A stretch of DNA of 11,661 nt. Origin: Alistipes sp. CAG:268. GTDB taxonomy: Bacteria; Bacteroidota; Bacteroidia; Bacteroidales; Rikenellaceae. How positions within the stretch are numbered: the first letter of the stretch is position 1; each line of letters opens with the position of its first letter. A program made the translations under genes and the position numbers. The DNA lies in the NCBI GenBank assembly GCA_000434235.1, contig FR891972.1, positions 1 to 11,661 on the forward strand, in the 5' to 3' direction. Below the pieces are notes generated by a model. It ran no database searches. It was not told the DNA's origin and saw only the letters and a list, made by a program, of their open reading frames with translations. Below, piece by piece: positions 1 to 8,427 of this stretch.

Positions 1-3239
<3,239 letters not shown>

Positions 3240-3263
3240 GCGGACCTCCGCTTCCACTAATGA

Positions 3264-3301
3264 AAAACTCCCCGATCCTTGCGGTCGGGGAGTTTTGTTT
3301 T
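3264..3301. terminator. Bidirectional rho-independent terminator between rpoC and sdaA
   Basis: A perfect 12-bp stem (AAAACTCCCCGA at 3264-3275 with TCGGGGAGTTTT at 3285-3296) encloses a 9-nt loop. On the plus strand the stem is followed by GTTTT, completing a U-rich tail 25 nt after the rpoC stop. On the minus strand the complementary arm ends in a run of five Ts. It can therefore end transcription of rpoC from one side and of the convergent sdaA from the other. The 149 bases between it and the sdaA stop (3302-3450) show no gene or other hairpin I can support. Confidence 0.9.
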
Positions 3302-3450
3302 ATCGGTCCGGGCGGTCGGTTGTTGGGGCGCTCTTCGTTGCAGACCCCGAAGCGGAACAGGTGCCTTTTCGCTGTCGGGTTCCGTACCGGAATCAGGCCG
3401 TCGGATCCGGCAGTATGTTCAGCGCATCGTTTCGTCTTCGATGTGGCCCG

Positions 3451-4653
3451 CTATTTCCGTTCGTAGCGCTTGGCCAGACCGCCCTCGGAGGTCTCGCGGT
3501 AGAGGCTCGGGAGGTTGTGGCCCGTCTCGTTCATCACCTCGACGACCTTGTCGTAGGAGACAAGGTGCGAACCGTCGGAGAGCGTGGCGTAGATATTGGC
3601 ATCGAGGGCACGTGCCGCCGCCACGGCGTTGCGTTCGATGCAGGGGACCTGCACCAGTCCGCAGACGGGGTCACACGTCAGTCCCAGGTGGTGCTCAAGA
3701 CCCATCTCGGCGGCATACTCGATCTGCGAGGGGGTGCCTCCGAAGAGCTGGCACGAAGCTGCGGCCGCCATGGCGCATGCCACGCCGACCTCGCCCTGGC
3801 AGCCCACCTCGGCTCCCGAGATCGAAGAGTTGGTCTTGGCAACGTTGCCGAAGAGCCCGGCGGTCGCCAGCGCGCGCAGGATGCGGATCCGCAGGAAGTC
3901 GCGGGAGGTGGCTAGGTGGTAGAGTACGGCCGGTACGACGCCGCACGACCCGCATGTCGGGGCCGTGACCACGACACCGCCCGAGGCGTTCTCCTCCGAG
4001 GTGGCCAGCGCGTAGGCGTAGATTTTGGCGCGCGACTTGAGTGAGTCGTTGTAGCTTTTCGACTTGACCCAGTAGGTGCTGGCCTTGCGGGCCACCTTCA
4101 GTCCGCCGGGCAGCACGCCGTCGTTGTTCAGCCCGTTCTGTATCGTCTCGCACATCTGGGTCCAGATCGTGTCGAGGTAGTCCCAGATTTCGGGCCCCTC
4201 GCAGTCGTTCACATACTCCCAGAAGGTCTTGCCCTCGTTGTAGCACCAGTTCTTTATGTCGGTGATGGTTGTCAGCGGATAGATGCTGCGCGGCACCTCG
4301 AGCCGTGAGGTTTCGTTGGCCAGGGCGCCTCCGCCGATGCTGTAGATCGTCCACGAATCGACGACCTTGCCCTCCTTGATTCCTTCGAAGAGCATGCCGT
4401 TGGGGTGGAACGGCAGGACGATGTCGGCCTTCCATACGATTTCGGTCGGGGCAACGGGTTGCAGCACCGAGAGGATGGCCTCGTCGGTGAGGTGGCCCTT
4501 GCCGGTTGCGGCCAGCGAGCCGTAGAGCGTCACACGGTAGGCATCGACGTTGCGGCAGCGTTCGACGAAGCGTTCGGCGGCCCGTTTCGGCCCCATCGTG
4601 TGGCTGCTTGAGGGACCGTTTCCGATTTTGTACAACTCTTTGAGCGATTCCAT
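3451..4653 (-). CDS. sdaA: L-serine ammonia-lyase (L-serine deaminase), single-chain iron-sulfur type
   Basis: This cytoplasmic enzyme converts L-serine to pyruvate and ammonia using a [4Fe-4S] cluster. The chosen start gives 400 residues beginning MESLKELYKIGNGPSSSHT. The IGNGPSSSHTMGP block at residues 10-22 is the hallmark N-terminus of the beta domain. The frame is open 27 codons further upstream (to 4734), but that extension runs back through a terminator and into the tRNA-Arg gene, so it is rejected. The alpha domain occupies roughly the second half: APTCGSCG at 231-238, SGAEVGCQGEVG at 279-290, and GLTCDP...VPCIERNA at 324-343. Cys285, Cys327 and Cys338 fit the three cluster ligands of the family; Cys327 and Cys338 show its usual 11-residue spacing. 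Alpha and beta domains are fused in one chain, as in E. coli SdaA, though the protein is shorter. It is convergent with rpoC and separated from tRNA-Arg by a terminator. Confidence 0.96.
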   Translation of the reverse strand: MESLKELYKIGNGPSSSHTMGPKRAAERFVERCRNVDAYRVTLYGSLAATGKGHLTDEAILSVLQPVAPTEIVWKADIVLPFHPNGMLFEGIKEGKVVDSWTIYSIGGGALANETSRLEVPRSIYPLTTITDIKNWCYNEGKTFWEYVNDCEGPEIWDYLDTIWTQMCETIQNGLNNDGVLPGGLKVARKASTYWVKSKSYNDSLKSRAKIYAYALATSEENASGGVVVTAPTCGSCGVVPAVLYHLATSRDFLRIRILRALATAGLFGNVAKTNSSISGAEVGCQGEVGVACAMAAAASCQLFGGTPSQIEYAAEMGLEHHLGLTCDPVCGLVQVPCIERNAVAAARALDANIYATLSDGSHLVSYDKVVEVMNETGHNLPSLYRETSEGGLAKRYERK

Positions 4654-4676
4654 GTTTGATCGGTATTTGAGCGGCA

Positions 4677-4684
4677 CAAAGATA
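4677..4684 (-). promoter_or_regulatory. Probable -7 box for sdaA
   Basis: On the minus strand the sequence is TATCTTTG, an exact match to the Bacteroidetes TAnnTTTG element, about 23 nt upstream of the sdaA start codon. It lies immediately after the U tract of the tRNA-Arg terminator. I see no good TTTG at the expected -33 position, which would fall inside the terminator hairpin. The promoter is therefore supported only by one element and its position. Confidence 0.5.
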
Positions 4685-4686
4685 CG

Positions 4687-4717
4687 AAAAAATCGGGAAG
4701 TGCGCGCACTTCCCGAT
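4687..4717 (-). terminator. Rho-independent terminator of tRNA-Arg
   Basis: Positions 4692-4717 form a perfect 26-base palindrome (half-site ATCGGGAAGTGCG). On the minus strand it is followed by six Ts (4687-4692). It begins 6 nt beyond the encoded CCA end of tRNA-Arg, so it is well placed to end that transcript and to separate it from sdaA. A few central bases must be left unpaired to form the loop. Confidence 0.88.
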
Positions 4718-4722
4718 CCGGG

Positions 4723-4797
4723 TGGTAGCCCCACCGCGACTCGAACGCGGATTTAGGGTTTAGGAAACCCTCGTTCTATCCCTTGAACTATAGGGCC
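4723..4797 (-). tRNA. tRNA-Arg, anticodon CCU
   Basis: On the minus strand the sequence folds into a full cloverleaf. The acceptor arms are GGCCCTA and TGGGGCT with discriminator A and an encoded CCA (4723-4725). The D stem is GTTC/GAAC with loop AAGGGATA. The anticodon stem is AGGGT/ACCCT with loop TTCCTAA, giving anticodon CCT (complement of 4762-4764), which reads AGG arginine codons. The variable loop has four bases and the T arm is CCGCG-TTCGAGT-CGCGG. The acceptor stem contains a G1-U72 wobble at the terminal pair and a U6-G67 wobble. All other pairs are Watson-Crick. Confidence 0.95.
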
Positions 4798-4803
4798 GAA
4801 ATA

Positions 4804-4841
4804 TTTGCGGAGTGCCCCTTTTGTGGGAAGCACTCCGCAAA
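4804..4841 (-). terminator. Hairpin between the outer-membrane protein gene and tRNA-Arg, possible terminator
   Basis: A perfect 12-bp stem (TTTGCGGAGTGC at 4804-4815 with GCACTCCGCAAA at 4830-4841) encloses a 14-nt loop. It starts 22 nt downstream of the outer-membrane protein stop. On the minus strand it is followed by AAATATTTCGG rather than a clean run of Ts, so termination efficiency is uncertain. Its 5' arm overlaps the -7 box proposed for tRNA-Arg. Confidence 0.5.
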
Positions 4842-4845
4842 GATA
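4838..4845 (-). promoter_or_regulatory. Probable -7 box for tRNA-Arg
   Basis: TATCTTTG on the minus strand matches TAnnTTTG exactly and lies about 40 nt upstream of the mature tRNA-Arg 5' end. A weak -33 candidate (TCTG, complement of 4865-4868) is placed 19 nt further upstream, within the last codons and stop of the outer-membrane protein gene. The assignment rests on the -7 match and on the need for a promoter here. Confidence 0.45.
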
Positions 4846-4863
4846 ATACTTTTTCGTGAATTT

Positions 4864-6348
4864 TCAGAAGTTGAACCGCATGCCGAACGAGACAACGTGG
4901 GCGTGGAGCCGGTAGTTGCGCGTGAAAACGGACGAGAGTTCACCCGACGCATAGTCGTAGAGCGGGTAGGACCCCGTACGCTCGGGGTCGGCCGACGAGA
5001 CGTAGCAGTAGGCTACGTCGAGCGCCGCGCAGCGGGCGAGGCGGAACGAGAGTCCGGCCGAGTAGCTGATCTTGGTCATCGAGGGAGTCTCGGGATTGAG
5101 GTAGTTGCTGTCCACGGGGCTCTCGTCGAAGTAGATGCCGGCGCGTGCCTGCAGCCAGTCGAGTGCCGCATACTCGGCACCGAAGCGGGCCGAGAGGGTG
5201 TTCGAGTAGTTCTTCACCGAGTAGATGTCGTCGATGCCGAGCTCCTGCTCGTTGAATGCCACATTGAGGTCCTTGTAGGCCGACCAGCCGATCCACTGCA
5301 GATCGACGCCCATCTGCCACTTCGCATTCGGACGGTAGGATACGCCCCACGTCACGGTTGTCGGCAGGGGCAGCTGCGTGTGGAAGGTCCCCTGGTCAAG
5401 CGCGGGGATGGCCGGCGACTGCCCGGCCATGGTGAGTACCGAATTGAGGAACGAGAGCAGCTGCTGCGCCTCGGCCGAGGCGTAGTTGAGCCGGGCCGTG
5501 CCCCGGTCCACCTTCATGTTGAGGCGCGAGCGGTAGCTCATGGCCACGGACCACTGGTCGGTGATGTCCCATAGAATACCGGCGTTCACGCCGATGGCCA
5601 CGTTGGCGTCGCCCTGCAGTTTGGCCGATACGATGGCCTTGTTCTGGAGGTTGTTCTCGAAATAGGCGGCTCCCTGCTGTGCCGTGGCCTGGTAGGCGGC
5701 TATCTGTTCTGCGGTCAGCCCGGCCGAAGGACCGAGGACCGGAAGCAGCTGGTTCACCGTGTTGAATCCCGAGACGAGGGTCTGGTTGCCGCCGACGGGC
5801 AGCATGGCGCGCGCGAGGTCGAAGTTGCCCCACGTGATCATCAGTCCGGCACCGATCGAGAGGCGGTCGCAGATCTTGAACGAGACGGTGGGCTGGAAGG
5901 TGTAGGCCGCGAGGTTGATCTCCTGGATGAGGTGTGCCCCCGACCAGTTGTCGCCCCAGTTCATCGACGAGCCGTTGGGCGTGTAGAAGCCCAGGCCCAC
6001 GGCCCAGCGCTCCGACGGCTTGTAGTTGATGTACATGTGCAGCGGGGTGGACATCTTGTTGTCCGACTTCTCGGTGAGCGAGCTCCGGTATCCGTTCTCC
6101 AGCGAGGGAAGTTCCGAGGCCCATACCGACGAGAGGATGCCCGTTGCGCCGACCGAGATGTCGAACTTCGAATCCTGGAAGACGGCGGCTGCCGGGTTGA
6201 AGTAGATCGATTCCGAACCGAGTTTCATCGCCGTGCCGACGTTGGCCATACCGGCTTGGCGTGCGGAGAAGTTGTTCACCTGATAGCCTTCGGCGCGAGC
6301 GCCCGATGCTGCGGCGATGCAGGCGATGAGGAGGAAGATTTTTTTCAT
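4864..6348 (-). CDS. OmpP1/FadL/TodX-family outer-membrane transport protein
   Basis: This 494-residue protein belongs by its sequence features to the FadL-type beta-barrels, which carry hydrophobic molecules such as long-chain fatty acids or aromatic compounds across the outer membrane. It begins with a clear Sec signal peptide (MKKIFLLIACIAAASGARA), with likely cleavage after residue 19. The mature N-terminus (EGYQVNNFSARQAGMANVGTA, then SIYFNPAA near 47-54) is the family's hatch-domain signature, in which FNPA is strongly conserved. Alternating polar and aromatic strands follow. The chain ends in SFGMRFNF, with a terminal phenylalanine typical of barrel assembly signals. E. coli FadL is 446 residues; the extra length could lie in surface loops such as the Gln/Ala-rich stretch around 200-240. 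It appears monocistronic, with a consensus promoter upstream and a hairpin downstream. The substrate cannot be read from the sequence. Confidence 0.9.
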   Translation of the reverse strand: MKKIFLLIACIAAASGARAEGYQVNNFSARQAGMANVGTAMKLGSESIYFNPAAAVFQDSKFDISVGATGILSSVWASELPSLENGYRSSLTEKSDNKMSTPLHMYINYKPSERWAVGLGFYTPNGSSMNWGDNWSGAHLIQEINLAAYTFQPTVSFKICDRLSIGAGLMITWGNFDLARAMLPVGGNQTLVSGFNTVNQLLPVLGPSAGLTAEQIAAYQATAQQGAAYFENNLQNKAIVSAKLQGDANVAIGVNAGILWDITDQWSVAMSYRSRLNMKVDRGTARLNYASAEAQQLLSFLNSVLTMAGQSPAIPALDQGTFHTQLPLPTTVTWGVSYRPNAKWQMGVDLQWIGWSAYKDLNVAFNEQELGIDDIYSVKNYSNTLSARFGAEYAALDWLQARAGIYFDESPVDSNYLNPETPSMTKISYSAGLSFRLARCAALDVAYCYVSSADPERTGSYPLYDYASGELSSVFTRNYRLHAHVVSFGMRFNF

Positions 6349-6373
6349 GACTTCGTTGGTTTGGTTAATGGGT

Positions 6374-6389
6374 CGCCCCCTTTGGGGCG
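6374..6389 (-). other. Hairpin in the 5' leader of the FadL-like gene
   Basis: CGCCCC (6374-6379) pairs with GGGGCG (6384-6389) around a 4-nt loop. It lies between the predicted transcription start (near 6397) and the start codon at 6348, so it would sit close to the 5' end of the mRNA. Its stem is short but entirely G-C. Its role is unknown; mRNA stabilisation is one possibility. Confidence 0.4.
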
Positions 6390-6403
6390 CACAAAATCGG
6401 GGG

Positions 6404-6435
6404 CAAAAGTATAAAAACTATCCCCGAAGGCCAAA
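6404..6435 (-). promoter_or_regulatory. Promoter of the FadL-like outer-membrane protein gene
   Basis: On the minus strand TTTG (complement of 6432-6435) is followed after 20 nt by TACTTTTG (complement of 6404-6411). Both elements match the Bacteroidetes -33/-7 consensus exactly. The predicted transcription start lies near 6397, giving a leader of about 50 nt before the ATG at 6348. The region is AT-rich against a GC-rich background. Confidence 0.75.
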
Positions 6436-6505
6436 CTTTTTGGTCGGAAAGTCTCTTAAATTGGAATAAATGGCATAGTTTTGGACGCTGTGTCCTGCCG
6501 CAGGA

Positions 6506-7708
6506 TCAGCGTTTCGGGCGGTTGTTGTAGGCCTCCAGCGCCTTGGCCAGGACGACGAGTGCCCGCTCGAGCTCCTCCTTGCGCAGGACGTAGGCGATGC
6601 GCACCTCGTTGCGGCCGCGCGTCGGGTCGGAGTAGAATCCCGAGGCGGGGGCCATCATCACCGTCTCGCCTTCGTACTCGAAATCCGAGAGGCACCAGGC
6701 GCAGAAGGCGTCGCTGTCGTCCACCGGCAGGCGGGCCACCGTGTAGAAGGCGCCCATCGGGATGGGCGAGTAGACGCCCGGTATGCGGTTCAGTCCGTCG
6801 ATGAGGCATTTTCGCCGTTCGATGTACTCCTCGTAGACCTCCATGCTGTACGATCGCGGTGCGTCGATCGAGGCCTCGGCGACGATCTGTCCGATGAGCG
6901 GCGGGGAGAGACGGGCCTGGCAGAACTTCATCACGGCGTTGCGCAGCTCGCGGTTCTTGGTGATGAGCGCCCCGATGCGGATGCCGCACTCGGAGTAGCG
7001 TTTCGATACGGAGTCGATCAGCACGACGTTCTGCTCGATTCCTTCGAGGTGGCAGGCCGATATGTAGGGCGAGCCTGTATAGATGAATTCGCGGTAGACC
7101 TCGTCCGAGAAGAGGAAGAGGTCGTATTTGCGCACCAGGTCGCGGATGCGGTCCATCTCCCGGCGTGTGTAGAGGTATCCCGTGGGGTTGTTGGGGTTGC
7201 AGATCAGAATGCCGCGCGTGCGTTCGTTGATGAGCTCCTCGAAGCGGGCCACGTCGGGCAGAGCGAATCCCTGCTCGATGGAGGAGACCACCGGGCGGAT
7301 GACGGCTCCGGCCGAGATGGCGAAGGCCATGTAGTTGGCGTAGGCCGGTTCGGGCACGATGATCTCGTCGCCGGGGTTGAGGCACGACATGAAGGCGAAC
7401 AGAACGGCTTCCGAACCGCCCGTGGTGACGATGATGTCGTCGGGCAAGAGCTTGATCTGGTATTGTTCGTAGTAGGTGACAAGCTTTTCGCGCAGCGAGC
7501 GGTATCCGTCGCTGGGGCTGTATTCGAGCACCGTGCGGTCGATGTGCTTCAGCGCGTCGAGCCCCACCTGCGGGGTCGGCAGGTCGGGTTGCCCGATGTT
7601 CAGGTGGTATATTTTTGTGCCGCGGGCCCGTGCGGCTTCGGCCAGCGGCACGAGTTTGCGTATCGGCGAGGCCGGCATCAGTCCGGCCCGTTGTGAGATG
7701 GCAGGCAT
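6506..7708 (-). CDS. Pyridoxal-phosphate-dependent aminotransferase, class I/II (aspartate aminotransferase-like)
   Basis: This 400-residue fold-type I aminotransferase should transfer an amino group between an amino acid and a 2-oxo acid in the cytoplasm. Family landmarks are: LNIGQPD at 36-42; TTGGSEA at 95-101, binding the cofactor phosphate; NPNNPTG at 171-177, with Asn174 near the cofactor ring; SDEVYREF at 201-208, with Asp202 binding the pyridine nitrogen; the Schiff-base lysine Lys236 in DSVSKRYSECGIRIG; and Arg370 in NEVRIAY, expected to bind the substrate carboxylate. The length is normal for the family. The start lies 14 nt after the stop of the HU gene on the same strand, and no promoter fits in the gap, so the two are probably co-transcribed. 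SVSKRYSECG differs from the textbook SFSKTYAMTGWR of classic AspC-like enzymes, so the amino-acid substrate is left open. No convincing terminator follows it. Confidence 0.93.
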   Translation of the reverse strand: MPAISQRAGLMPASPIRKLVPLAEAARARGTKIYHLNIGQPDLPTPQVGLDALKHIDRTVLEYSPSDGYRSLREKLVTYYEQYQIKLLPDDIIVTTGGSEAVLFAFMSCLNPGDEIIVPEPAYANYMAFAISAGAVIRPVVSSIEQGFALPDVARFEELINERTRGILICNPNNPTGYLYTRREMDRIRDLVRKYDLFLFSDEVYREFIYTGSPYISACHLEGIEQNVVLIDSVSKRYSECGIRIGALITKNRELRNAVMKFCQARLSPPLIGQIVAEASIDAPRSYSMEVYEEYIERRKCLIDGLNRIPGVYSPIPMGAFYTVARLPVDDSDAFCAWCLSDFEYEGETVMMAPASGFYSDPTRGRNEVRIAYVLRKEELERALVVLAKALEAYNNRPKR

Positions 7709-7722
7709 GGTGTGCGGGGTGT

Positions 7723-7983
7723 TTATTCGAGTTCGATCGAAGAGCGGAACTTCACCGTGTTGCGCGGCGGGATCTTCACGGCCGCACCCGTGCGGGGATT
7801 GCGGCCCGTGCGCGCGGCCTTGTGTTGTACGGAGAGGGTTCCCAGCCCGGTGAGCGTGACGCGCTCTCCCTCGCGGAGGGCCTGGGCGGTCACCCGGATC
7901 AGCGCATCGACGGCCTTGCGGGCATCGACTTTCGTGATGTTTGCGTCGAGAGCGATCGCTTCGACCAACTGCGTCTTGTTCAT
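7723..7983 (-). CDS. HU-family DNA-binding protein
   Basis: This small basic protein of 86 residues is expected to dimerise, bend DNA and help package the nucleoid. MNKTQLVEAIALDANITKVDARKA matches the N-terminal helices of HU. LTGLGTLSV (residues 44-52) is the conserved turn into the beta sheet. The DNA-binding arm carries GRNPRTGAAVKIPPRNTVKFR (roughly 60-80), with the proline that intercalates into DNA in HU/IHF proteins. HU from E. coli has 90 residues, so the gene is full length. It is the first gene of a probable two-gene unit with the aminotransferase 14 nt downstream. HU and IHF subunits cannot be told apart with certainty here, but the sequence is closer to HU. Confidence 0.93.
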   Translation of the reverse strand: MNKTQLVEAIALDANITKVDARKAVDALIRVTAQALREGERVTLTGLGTLSVQHKAARTGRNPRTGAAVKIPPRNTVKFRSSIELE

Positions 7984-8030
7984 ATTATAAGGTATCGAGA
8001 GAAATGTACCGCTAACCTAACGGGTAAAAA

Positions 8031-8062
8031 CAAAGGTACGCAAAATTTATGGAAGACGGAAA
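8031..8062 (-). promoter_or_regulatory. Promoter of the HU-aminotransferase unit
   Basis: The minus strand shows TACCTTTG (complement of 8031-8038), an exact TAnnTTTG match. TTTC (complement of 8059-8062), one mismatch from the TTTG -33 element, lies 20 nt upstream. The predicted start leaves a leader of about 40 nt before the HU ATG at 7983. The region 7984-8156 is an AT-richer divergent intergenic stretch holding this promoter and that of tRNA-Ser. Confidence 0.65.
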
Positions 8063-8117
8063 TTCCCGGGTGAATTTCCTCCCTTCGGCACGAGAACGAG
8101 CAAAAAGAGGAAGAAGA

Positions 8118-8149
8118 TTTGGCGGAATGGAAAATCCGTGCTACTTTTG
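8118..8149 (+). promoter_or_regulatory. Promoter of tRNA-Ser
   Basis: TTTG (8118-8121) is followed after 20 nt by TACTTTTG (8142-8149). Both are exact matches to the Bacteroidetes -33 and -7 elements. The -7 box ends only 7 nt before the mature tRNA 5' end at 8157, so the primary transcript should have almost no 5' leader. Confidence 0.8.
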
Positions 8150-8156
8150 CCTCACC

Positions 8157-8241
8157 GGAAGGATGGCGGAGTGGTCGATCGCGGCGGTCTTGAAAACCGT
8201 TGAGCTGCAAGGCTCCGGGGGTTCGAATCCCTCTCCTTCCG
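8157..8241 (+). tRNA. tRNA-Ser, anticodon UGA
   Basis: This is a class II tRNA. The acceptor stem GGAAGGA (8157-8163) pairs perfectly with TCCTTCC (8234-8240), with discriminator G at 8241, as expected for serine. The anticodon stem is GCGGT/ACCGT around loop CTTGAAA, giving anticodon TGA at 8191-8193. A long variable arm with stem GAGC/GCTC (8202-8205 and 8212-8215) is typical of tRNA-Ser. The T arm is GGGGG-TTCGAAT-CCCTC. CCA is not encoded: the genome continues with CAT, so the tail must be added enzymatically. Confidence 0.96.
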
Positions 8242-8266
8242 CATGATGCCGTCTTCGTACGGTAGG

Positions 8267-8298
8267 AATCCGCGGGCTCAACTGCCCGCGGATTTTTT
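8267..8298 (+). terminator. Rho-independent terminator of tRNA-Ser
   Basis: An 11-bp stem (AATCCGCGGGC at 8267-8277 with GCCCGCGGATT at 8284-8294) has a 6-nt loop, and the downstream arm runs into six consecutive Ts (8293-8298). It lies 25 nt after the tRNA and separates it from the GH92 gene, which has its own promoter. Confidence 0.92.
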
Positions 8299-8329
8299 GT
8301 TTCCCGAAGGTGGAATCCGCACCGTGCAT

Positions 8330-8360
8330 TTTGATATTTCGAGGGTATTGACTATATTTG
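8330..8360 (+). promoter_or_regulatory. Promoter of the GH92 gene
   Basis: TTTG at 8330-8333 and TATATTTG at 8353-8360 are separated by 19 nt and match both Bacteroidetes promoter elements. The predicted start near 8367 leaves a leader of about 57 nt. That leader contains a small dyad and a short ORF described separately. Confidence 0.75.
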
Positions 8361-8374
8361 TCCTGACTAAAAAC

Positions 8375-8390
8375 AAATGTCTGCACATTT
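8375..8390 (+). repeat. Inverted repeat in the GH92 leader
   Basis: AAATGT (8375-8380) and ACATTT (8385-8390) are perfect inverted repeats around CTGC. They lie just downstream of the predicted transcription start. The dyad could be an operator or a weak RNA hairpin. At 6 A-T-rich base pairs it could also be chance. Confidence 0.35.
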
Positions 8391-8427
8391 AATGTTTCCC
8401 TACGAACCGAAAACTGCAATACGATGA
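8377..8427 (+). other. Possible leader ORF of 16 codons overlapping the GH92 start
   Basis: ATG at 8377 opens a 16-codon frame ([16 protein letters not shown]) whose TGA stop at 8425-8427 overlaps the GH92 ATG at 8424-8426 in an ATGA arrangement, the classic geometry for translational coupling. A second in-frame ATG is at 8392. No ribosome binding site is visible, but Bacteroidetes genes usually lack one. A frame this short can occur by chance, so I do not call it a gene. Confidence 0.25.

Noticed and set aside
3302..3450. Possible small gene between the terminator and the sdaA stop
   Set aside because: A 68-codon frame starting at 3260 covers it but begins at the edge of the terminator hairpin and gives no recognisable product. 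Nothing else is visible in the stretch.
4654..4734. In-frame 27-codon extension of sdaA upstream of the chosen start
   Set aside because: It passes through the tRNA-Arg terminator and into the tRNA gene. The family N-terminus starts at the ATG at 4651-4653, and the -7 box lies inside the extension.
4783..5574. 263-codon plus-strand frame antisense to the outer-membrane protein gene
   Set aside because: It starts within the tRNA-Arg gene, has no domain or promoter, and is opposite a protein with a signal peptide and a conserved family signature.
6489..6508. TCCTGC/GCAGGA inverted repeat at the end of the aminotransferase gene, as a terminator
   Set aside because: The stem is short with a 1- to 3-base loop, lies at the stop codon and has no U tract after it.
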